Below the pieces are notes generated by a model. It had not been told where the DNA came from. It was given only the letters and a program-made list of their open reading frames with translations, and did no database searches. The position numbers and the translations under genes are program-made. From NCBI GenBank assembly GCA_012511005.1, contig JAAZGX010000205.1, forward strand, positions 1 through 10,442: 10,442 bases of DNA, written 5' to 3'. The DNA comes from Clostridiales bacterium (GTDB lineage: Bacteria; Bacillota; Clostridia; Oscillospirales; Acutalibacteraceae). This document shows, in pieces, positions 1-5,816 of the stretch (positions are counted from its first letter, which is position 1; every line of letters begins with the position of its first letter).

Positions 1-19
1 CACTAATATTACAGTGGAT

Positions 20-34
20 ATAGGTATAACCTAT
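20..34. promoter_or_regulatory. short palindrome upstream of the first ABC operon
   Basis: The sequence reads ATAGGT-ATA-ACCTAT, two perfect 6-base arms around a 3-base centre, ending 31 bases before the GTG start of the first permease gene. A site of this size and position could be an operator for a dimeric repressor of the ABC operon, but there is no T-run and the arms are short, so it is not a terminator. I found no convincing -35/-10 pair in the 65 bases available; the promoter may lie left of the window. Chance occurrence is possible. Confidence 0.3.
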
Positions 35-50
35 TAGGCTTAGATAAGCA

Positions 51-57
51 AAGGGGG
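51..57 (+). promoter_or_regulatory. ribosome binding site deciding a GTG start
   Basis: AAGGGGG lies 8 bases before GTG at 66. It is the only strong Shine-Dalgarno-like stretch near the beginning of the frame and supports the GTG start, which also gives a typical N-terminus (basic residues followed by the first membrane helix). Confidence 0.7.
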
Positions 58-65
58 AGACAACT

Positions 66-1988
66 GTGGAGCTATTTAAGCTGCAATTAAAAAGATTTAT
101 TAAGAATAAAATATTATTTGTTTTAACCGCAATATTTGTTTTGGCTTCAATTGTATTTATGTTGCTGCAATTGCCGGGTGTAAGCAGCTCTTCAAGCAGC
201 TCTTTAAGATTATTGAGCCAGTCATTACTTGTATCATATCCGCTTGCGATATTATGTATGTTTATTTCATTTGAATTCTTAGTAAAAGCAAAAACAAACA
301 ATGCATATGAATACTTAGTTTCATTAAGAAGCGCGTTGCCGTCATATTATATAAGCGGAATTTCTGTGTTGGCATTGATAATAATGGTTTACAGTACTGT
401 TGTGTTTTTAATGAATGTTATTTTTTACATAGCATTTTCAACTGTTTATATTGAATATATTATTCATATATTTTTAAATGTCTTATTAAATTCGTTTCTA
501 ATTCCTTTAACATTTATATTTATAGGAGCGGCCTTGACTTTTGTAAAAAAAAGAATGACCGGATACGCTTTAATAATTTTTATTTGTCTTTTAACATCCC
601 CTGTTCTGACTGTAATAGGAACACAGTTACATTCTGATGCGGGGGTTAATATTTTCAAAATTGTTGATTTGTTTGACTTTATGCCGCCTTTGCTTAATTG
701 GACCCCGATATATTCATTCGGTTATTCAGTATTACCGTACAGATTTTTCAAAACCGGCTTTTTTGCCTTTCTTGCCATAACAGTTATAACGAGATTTATA
801 TATAAGAACTACAGGCTAAGCTCAAAGATAGCGGCACCCGCAAGCCTTTTTATTTCTGGTTTAATGCTGTTTTTGTATGTGCAGCCGGCCTCTATAGTCA
901 CGCTTGGGCTTAACCCTTATAACGGCTGTCATGCAGACCAGCACTATTATAACGGGATAGATGAGATATACGAAGAAAAAGTAGCTGATTTTAATATAAT
1001 TAGCTATAAATTAGATTTTATTATAAAAAATGAATTGACTGCCGCAGCGGAAATACAAGTATCAGCAAAAGATTTATGCGACTTTCAGTTTACCTTATAT
1101 CATGGTTATGTAATAACTAAGATTACAAACGAAAAAGGTGAAGAGTTACGGTTTACTCAAAAAAGTGACTATGTAACAGTTTATAGTAATAAAAATCTTG
1201 AAAAGCTTATTATGTATTATCACGGCAGCGCCCCGCGATTTTTTGCGAACAGACAGGGCGTGTCTTTACCGGGGTATTTTCCCTTTTATCCTCAAAAAGG
1301 TTTTCGCAACATTTACAACAAAGATGAATATGGCTTTGACAAGTTTACGCAAACCGATACATACAGCTTTGATGTTTCTGTTGACTCTAAAAAGAAGGTG
1401 TATTGCAACCTTGCAAAAACAGGTGATAACACATTTTCCGGAATTTCTAATTCATTAACGCTGGTAAGCGGGCTTTATGACTCTTATATCCACAATAATA
1501 TTGAAATAGTTTATCCGTATATGCTGATAGATAAAGGCGCTGCCGCAGACGAAAGCTTTACTATGGATAAGATGCTTTCTGAAGCAGATAAATTTTTAAC
1601 TAACCGCTTAGACGGAAAGGATATTAAAAGGATAATCTGTGTGGCAAATATGAATAATGCAAGTCCTTTCGAGCGATTGTGTGTATATAGTGACCATATC
1701 ACAGCTATAGCTCTTAACAGCCTCGATTATTATTACGAGAATCAGCGTTTCTCGGGTGATAAGCGCCGGCTTTATGAGTATATTGATATCTATAAAAATA
1801 TGCGTCAGGCATATGATACACGCTTAGATATGGCAAAAAGCGAAAAGAGCGAACAGGCAAAACTAATAGTGCTGTTAGATGAAAAAATAAAGCTGCTTGG
1901 GGAAACTCCTGTGATTGAAAAGGCGGCGGAATATTTTAATAGCGAGGACAACAGGAGCGCGTTTGAGTTTTTAGAGAGCTTGAGGTGA
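66..1988 (+). CDS. ABC-2 type permease fused to extracellular M1-aminopeptidase-like domain
   Basis: This 640-residue membrane protein is the probable main permease of an ABC transporter. Residues 1-280 hold about seven hydrophobic helices (roughly 16-37, 55-75, 96-124, 133-160, 165-186, 229-246, 256-280), with the ABC-2-like stretch EF..(x)..YEYLVSL at 70-87 after helix two. With the N-terminus inside, residues 281-640 would lie outside. That part resembles M1 aminopeptidases: a beta-saddle like region at about 313-388, the LPGYFPFYP motif at 401-409, and an M1-like C-terminal end at about 602-640 (LLDEKIKLLGE, AAEYF, FEFLESL). ABC-2 permease/M1 fusions are known in Firmicutes and Bacteroidetes. 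No HEXXH or downstream zinc-ligand Glu motif is present, so peptidase activity is unlikely. A run of seven Ser (40-46) follows helix one. The GTG start is chosen for its ribosome binding site. The ATPase gene follows after 5 bases. The transported substrate is unknown. Confidence 0.8.
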   Translation: MELFKLQLKRFIKNKILFVLTAIFVLASIVFMLLQLPGVSSSSSSSLRLLSQSLLVSYPLAILCMFISFEFLVKAKTNNAYEYLVSLRSALPSYYISGISVLALIIMVYSTVVFLMNVIFYIAFSTVYIEYIIHIFLNVLLNSFLIPLTFIFIGAALTFVKKRMTGYALIIFICLLTSPVLTVIGTQLHSDAGVNIFKIVDLFDFMPPLLNWTPIYSFGYSVLPYRFFKTGFFAFLAITVITRFIYKNYRLSSKIAAPASLFISGLMLFLYVQPASIVTLGLNPYNGCHADQHYYNGIDEIYEEKVADFNIISYKLDFIIKNELTAAAEIQVSAKDLCDFQFTLYHGYVITKITNEKGEELRFTQKSDYVTVYSNKNLEKLIMYYHGSAPRFFANRQGVSLPGYFPFYPQKGFRNIYNKDEYGFDKFTQTDTYSFDVSVDSKKKVYCNLAKTGDNTFSGISNSLTLVSGLYDSYIHNNIEIVYPYMLIDKGAAADESFTMDKMLSEADKFLTNRLDGKDIKRIICVANMNNASPFERLCVYSDHITAIALNSLDYYYENQRFSGDKRRLYEYIDIYKNMRQAYDTRLDMAKSEKSEQAKLIVLLDEKIKLLGETPVIEKAAEYFNSEDNRSAFEFLESLR

Positions 1989-1993
1989 ATTAA

Positions 1994-2839
1994 ATGCTTG
2001 AGATAAAGAAATTAAATAAGGGCTTTAAAAATAAAAAGGTATTAACTAATTTTAACTATCAATTTGATAAAAGCGTATATGGATTATTAGCCCCAAACGG
2101 CGCGGGCAAAACAACTTTGCTCAGGTGCATTACACAGATATACCCCGAGGGGAGAAAGAGCGTTTTTTACAATGGAGAACAACTCGGAAAAATAAAAGAA
2201 ATAAATAAAAGAATAGGGTACTTACCTCAGCAATTCGGACTTTTTAAGGAGCTTTCGGTTTTTGACGCCATGTCCTTACTTGCTAATTTCAAAGGTATAG
2301 GCAAAAAGGAAAGCCGCGCCGAAATTATCGACTGTATAGGTATAGTAAATCTTAGTGACAGCTTGTCTAAAAAAGTCGGCGCCCTTTCCGGCGGAATGCT
2401 AAGAAGAGTTGGTATAGCAGCAGCACTTTTAGGCGACCCTGAAGTGCTTTTGCTTGATGAACCGACTGCGGGACTTGACCCGGAGGAAAGAGTAAGATTT
2501 AAAAATATTATTTCGGCTATCAAATCAAACAAAATAATTGTCCTATCGACGCACATTGTAGAGGATGTTGAAGCTCTTTGCGACAGCATTATTATTATGA
2601 AAGATGGAGAAATTGTGTTGTCCGGAACCTGTGATACTATTCGCGAAACTGCCGGCGGCAAAGTATATCTTGTGCCCGGTGACGAATTGCCTTCAAACGC
2701 AGATGATTATCGTGTTTTAGGGCAAACTACTGTAAATGGCAAGGCTTTCACCAGAATATTATCAAAGAAAACAAAAGAGGATTATTCTGCTCTGCCAACT
2801 GTTGAGGACGGTTACATATGCGCAATGGAAAACTTTTAG
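1994..2839 (+). CDS. ABC transporter ATP-binding protein
   Basis: This 281-residue cytoplasmic ATPase should power the two membrane proteins encoded on either side. All nucleotide-binding motifs are visible: Walker A APNGAGKTT at 33-41 (Ala in place of the usual first Gly), Q-loop YLPQQ with Gln79, signature LSGGM at 131-135, Walker B VLLLDE at 151-156 followed by PTAGLD, and the switch His187 in STHIVED. The length and the extra 70 residues after the core are usual for ABC-2 type export ATPases such as the CcmA/NatA-like group. The ATG is preceded by GAGGTG, which overlaps the stop of the upstream permease, so the two genes are tightly coupled. The 3' end overlaps the next gene by 22 bases in another frame. 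The function as an ATPase is firm; the substrate is not known. Confidence 0.95.
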   Translation: MLEIKKLNKGFKNKKVLTNFNYQFDKSVYGLLAPNGAGKTTLLRCITQIYPEGRKSVFYNGEQLGKIKEINKRIGYLPQQFGLFKELSVFDAMSLLANFKGIGKKESRAEIIDCIGIVNLSDSLSKKVGALSGGMLRRVGIAAALLGDPEVLLLDEPTAGLDPEERVRFKNIISAIKSNKIIVLSTHIVEDVEALCDSIIIMKDGEIVLSGTCDTIRETAGGKVYLVPGDELPSNADDYRVLGQTTVNGKAFTRILSKKTKEDYSALPTVEDGYICAMENF

Positions 2840-3471
2840 TTTTAATAATTGAACGAACATTTTTATTACTTAAAAACATTGGTCTTTTGTTTTTCGTTCC
2901 GATTATTGTCGTGGATGTACTTATTCCTGTCCTAAACTATATTTCATATTCGGTACACGGTATAAGTGATGAGCTGTATTATAGGATTTCCGAGCTGACT
3001 CAAATTTTTATTCCGTTTTTTTCAGTTTGGTGGGTAATTTTCATTCTAAAAGAATTCGTGGACTCAGACGGCTGTGAACTGCTTTATACAAACCAAAAAA
3101 CACCCGCAAAATCATCTATATTTATGGCGTTTGGAATTTATTGTTTAAATATCATTGCTTTATATTTTATATATTCTTGCCTGTTTAAGAACTTTTTAAT
3201 GGAGCTTATAAAAATACTGATGGTTTGTGTTTTCTTTTTCGGATTATCATTGTTTTTCTCAAAAATGACAGACTCAACTTCTATTACAATTTTAATTTTG
3301 GTTATGTATACGCTCATAAACCTTATTGACTATAAACATGAAGGAATATTCCCCCTTTATTTTACCGGAGAAAAAGCAAGCTTAACAATGCTTTTTATAA
3401 ATTCTATACCGCTTGCGGCTATCGGCTTAGCCTTTTTATTAGCCGGCATTTTTTTAAGAAAAAAGCAGTAA
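2818..3471 (+). CDS. six-helix membrane protein, probable second ABC-2 permease subunit
   Basis: This 217-residue protein is almost wholly hydrophobic, with about six helices near residues 22-42, 60-80, 100-123, 130-149, 154-170 and 190-213, and a basic C-terminus (RKKQ). That is the size of one ABC-2 half-permease. After helix two it carries KEFVDSDGCELLYT (78-91), similar in layout to the EF...YEYL stretch at the same place in the 640-residue permease, which suggests the two form a heterodimeric channel with the ATPase between them in the operon. The ATG lies inside the ATPase gene, 9 bases after GAGGA (2804-2808), so translation is probably coupled. It is the last gene before the terminator. 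I recognise no specific family by name; an accessory membrane protein is the alternative. Confidence 0.8.
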   Translation: MRNGKLLVLIIERTFLLLKNIGLLFFVPIIVVDVLIPVLNYISYSVHGISDELYYRISELTQIFIPFFSVWWVIFILKEFVDSDGCELLYTNQKTPAKSSIFMAFGIYCLNIIALYFIYSCLFKNFLMELIKILMVCVFFFGLSLFFSKMTDSTSITILILVMYTLINLIDYKHEGIFPLYFTGEKASLTMLFINSIPLAAIGLAFLLAGIFLRKKQ

Positions 3472-3476
3472 TAAAA

Positions 3477-3512
3477 CTCCCGTTTCCATAGCTTTGGAAG
3501 CGGGAGCTTTTT
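3477..3512. terminator. bidirectional Rho-independent terminator between convergent genes
   Basis: Two 12-base arms, CTCCCGTTTCCA (3477-3488) and TGGAAGCGGGAG (3495-3506), pair with one G-T wobble around a 6-base loop. On the plus strand CTTTTT follows; on the minus strand the stem is followed by TTTTATT. It starts 6 bases after the stop of the plus-strand ABC operon and lies 10 bases beyond the stop of the minus-strand 721-residue gene, so it can serve both. Confidence 0.9.
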
Positions 3513-3522
3513 AATATGGTTT

Positions 3523-5688
3523 TTAGTCTTGATTATTGTATTTCATCAATTCATCAAAGGTGAGACCACTGTCCTTGCCCTCATCTTCTAAAATGCCGTT
3601 GTATCTGCCTATCCAATAGGGGAAAATCATATTATAACAGTTGTGAAGGTCTTTTCTTGTGTTGCCTTGCCTTGCGTGGAAAAAGCTTGAGCCTAAAGCG
3701 CCTCTTTCGCTCATAGCGACGGCAAAGGGAATATTTTCATCCTTGTGCCACATAATGCCATCTTCCTCGCGTAAGTCGGGGCGGTCGGTATTATCAATGT
3801 AAAGCTGCCTTGCCGAAACGGGGAACTGCTGGAGCTGCCATTTTAATATATCCTTGCACTTTCTGCCATAACCGTCCACAACATCTTTATCGTTGTAGCA
3901 CAGTTGATATACTAAGAGCCATTCAACATCCTTTCCGTATTTTACATGCTTCCACCAGCTTTCGGCGCCCTCTTTGTATTTCTGTACGAGTACCTCGTCA
4001 GTTTCAAGCTGTAAAAGAGTATAGTAAGCAACAGCCGCCATACGAATATCAGAATAATTCATCATTTTCACAATTTGCGTGAAAATTTCTTCCTCACTAT
4101 CCTCATCATCTACAAATGTTTTCGCAACCATAGCATACCGTCCATAGTGTTCTGCGGCAAGGTCAGCGTATCTGTACGGCTCGTCAAGGGCAAGCATACT
4201 ATATTCCTTATCCCATTTTTCATCGCCCGTAATGTGGTGAGCGACTTTGTACAGCTGCAATAAAATCATTGTCCCTAACGGTGCGTCCGTAAAGCCGTTG
4301 CTAAAGGCGTTAAGGTAGTATTCACGGCTCATTCTTGCCCAAGATGTAGGCTGACCGCCCGCGTCAACAAGGCAATGATTATTATCGGTGAAATGCTGCG
4401 CGTGCAAAGCCACGATATTTTTAATTATATCACCAAGCTCAGGGTCCTCTTTCGCGAACACATCATACGCGAGGTGCCAAATAGCATAGTGACCGACTAA
4501 CTCGTCATTAGAAGTATCGCATTTGTAGATTATATCTGCATCAGTAAAGTTTTTGCCCGTAGCAGGGTTTATACCGTCCGTATAAAGCTTCTTTAGCCTT
4601 TCGGGGATAGGCATAGAGCTGTCAACATAAAGCGGCGCCGGCATATCGTCGCCTTTATTTGTGGTTGACGGTACTCTGAAGGATATTAATTTTCCCGTAT
4701 CGTCATACATCTTTTTGAAGAACACTCCCGCGCCGAAAGGAACGGCGTCATTTTCGGGGTCATTTACATGGTATGAGCGCGCTATATAACCGGAGATATT
4801 TACGAACTCAACTTCAGGCAGCCCTTCTGTACCCCAATTTTCGGGGTATTTCGCTCCAATGCTGCTTAAAATATAGCCTGCGGGTCCGTTTTCGGGAAGA
4901 TTTATTGTGCCGTCCTTGCCCTCAAGCAAATAGTCCTTAGAGGCCCTGTTTGTGTGCGGCTTGTTATAACGCACGAATGCGGGAACTTTGCCTTTCCTCG
5001 CCGGAATATACGCTAAAAGCAACAAAGCCTCCGTCCAGCGCATAGCAATCTCTCTTGCCTTTTGAACCTCTTTTTTAGATGCCGTTTTACTGTCACGAAG
5101 TACGGCATAGCGGCAAATATCGCCCATAGCGACGAGCGAAGTCCAAAGACCGTCATTATCAGACTCTCTGCCTTTCCAGCTTTTCGTTTTCTCGTCCCAA
5201 TTGGCGCCGCTTAACATTCCTCTGCGCTGAATGTGTTTATAGTTCATATCGGAAAGGAAAATAGCCTTTTCCTGTGCCGACATATACTTCATTTCAATAT
5301 GCGCTACACTCGTTTCTGTAAGCACAAAAACGCCGTTATCATTGTCACCCGTAACAGCAAGTACATTATTATCAAGCATATAAGCAGCGGCTCTGAAGTG
5401 CTGTACAACATTAAGAGGTTCATCTTCGTTTTCATTAAGCCTCCACAGCCCTTTATCAGTTCCTATCCAAAGAATAGCAGTCTTTTCTTCCTCGAATACA
5501 CAGTTTATAGTGCAGTCACTAAAAAACTCCGGCAGGCGTGCTTTTTGAGCCGTAGTAAGCTTAGTTTTCGGCAAAGCCAAAAGCATAGCTTCAAGCTCTT
5601 TGTTATCCTCTCTTTTTTGCCTTATAGCAAGCCTTTGGAGAGTTTCTTTCATTAGTGCAGGTTCGCCCTTAAAATTCCTTTTTATCAA
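3523..5688 (-). CDS. soluble all-alpha protein of uncharacterised family, possible sugar-active (alpha/alpha)6 barrel
   Basis: This 721-residue protein has no signal peptide or membrane helix, so it should be cytoplasmic. Near the N-terminus, LWIGTDKGLWRL (73-84) looks like a single blade of the two-component-regulator propeller type. From about 176 onwards the protein is mainly helical with SDNDGLWTSL (176-185), CDTSNDELVGHY (390-401), DAGGQPTSWARMS (442-454), KVAHHITGDEKW (481-492) and PYWIGRYN (690-697). I recall the same motifs in poorly described proteins of Bacteroidetes, Verrucomicrobia and Firmicutes that look like (alpha/alpha)6-barrel carbohydrate enzymes; no catalytic residue can be assigned with certainty. 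The TTG start at 5688 is favoured by AGGGGG eight bases upstream; an in-frame ATG at codon 13 (5652) has a poorer site. It is transcribed alone between two terminator-like hairpins. The gene looks richer in GC than the ABC operon to its left. Function unknown. Confidence 0.85.
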   Translation of the reverse strand: MIKRNFKGEPALMKETLQRLAIRQKREDNKELEAMLLALPKTKLTTAQKARLPEFFSDCTINCVFEEEKTAILWIGTDKGLWRLNENEDEPLNVVQHFRAAAYMLDNNVLAVTGDNDNGVFVLTETSVAHIEMKYMSAQEKAIFLSDMNYKHIQRRGMLSGANWDEKTKSWKGRESDNDGLWTSLVAMGDICRYAVLRDSKTASKKEVQKAREIAMRWTEALLLLAYIPARKGKVPAFVRYNKPHTNRASKDYLLEGKDGTINLPENGPAGYILSSIGAKYPENWGTEGLPEVEFVNISGYIARSYHVNDPENDAVPFGAGVFFKKMYDDTGKLISFRVPSTTNKGDDMPAPLYVDSSMPIPERLKKLYTDGINPATGKNFTDADIIYKCDTSNDELVGHYAIWHLAYDVFAKEDPELGDIIKNIVALHAQHFTDNNHCLVDAGGQPTSWARMSREYYLNAFSNGFTDAPLGTMILLQLYKVAHHITGDEKWDKEYSMLALDEPYRYADLAAEHYGRYAMVAKTFVDDEDSEEEIFTQIVKMMNYSDIRMAAVAYYTLLQLETDEVLVQKYKEGAESWWKHVKYGKDVEWLLVYQLCYNDKDVVDGYGRKCKDILKWQLQQFPVSARQLYIDNTDRPDLREEDGIMWHKDENIPFAVAMSERGALGSSFFHARQGNTRKDLHNCYNMIFPYWIGRYNGILEDEGKDSGLTFDELMKYNNQD

Positions 5689-5696
5689 TGTGAGTA

Positions 5697-5702
5697 CCCC
5701 CT
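5697..5702 (-). promoter_or_regulatory. ribosome binding site deciding a TTG start
   Basis: Read on the minus strand, AGGGGG stands 8 bases before TTG at 5688-5686. The next in-frame ATG (codon 13) has only AAGGG at 13 bases. The TTG is therefore the preferred start of the 721-residue protein. Confidence 0.65.
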
Positions 5703-5712
5703 ATTAGATGTT

Positions 5713-5728
5713 TTTGTCAGATGACAAA
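5713..5728. promoter_or_regulatory. candidate operator palindrome before the 721-residue gene
   Basis: TTTGTCA-GA-TGACAAA has perfect 7-base arms around two bases. It lies between the predicted -10 box and the ribosome binding site, at about +6 to +21 from the expected transcription start, the position where a bound repressor blocks RNA polymerase. The spacing and size fit a dimeric helix-turn-helix regulator (GntR, MarR or LacI class), but none is encoded in the window, so the regulator is unknown. Confidence 0.5.
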
Positions 5729-5740
5729 CATTTGTATAAT

Positions 5741-5769
5741 ACAATATATTATAAAACGGCAATAGTCAA
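5741..5769 (-). promoter_or_regulatory. likely sigma-A promoter of the 721-residue gene
   Basis: On the minus strand TTGACT (5769-5764, five of six consensus bases) is separated by 17 bases from TATTGT (5746-5741, four of six). Transcription would begin near 5734, giving a leader of about 46 bases. The -35 box overlaps the base of the hairpin at 5768-5797. An exact TATAAT also exists in the spacer but sits too close (11 bases) to this -35. Confidence 0.5.
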
Positions 5770-5797
5770 GCGCCGCACGAAAAGTTGTGCGGCGCTT
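5768..5797 (-). terminator. GC-rich hairpin after the second ABC operon, probable terminator
   Basis: AAGCGCCGCAC and GTGCGGCGCTT form a perfect 11-base stem with an 8-base loop, starting 20 bases after the stop of the 953-residue permease gene. In the gene's own (minus) direction the stem is followed only by CTTGACTATT, a poor U-run. In the plus direction it is followed by a T-rich stretch (TTTAATTTATTTTATT). It could stop the ABC operon mainly through its strong stem, or shield the operon from antisense transcripts. Confidence 0.6.
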
Positions 5798-5816
5798 TAA
5801 TTTATTTTATTGCGGG

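Noticed and set aside
2..37. Open frame ending TAG at 35-37 that could be the tail of an upstream gene
   Set aside because: Only eleven codons are visible and they match nothing recognisable; too short to call.
2227..2661. 144-codon open frame antisense to the first ATPase gene
   Set aside because: It lies wholly inside a gene with intact ATPase motifs, and its protein is Ser/Pro/Ile-rich with no recognisable domain.
5233..5655. 140-codon plus-strand open frame inside the 721-residue gene
   Set aside because: It is antisense to a well-supported gene and has no ribosome binding site or family-like features.
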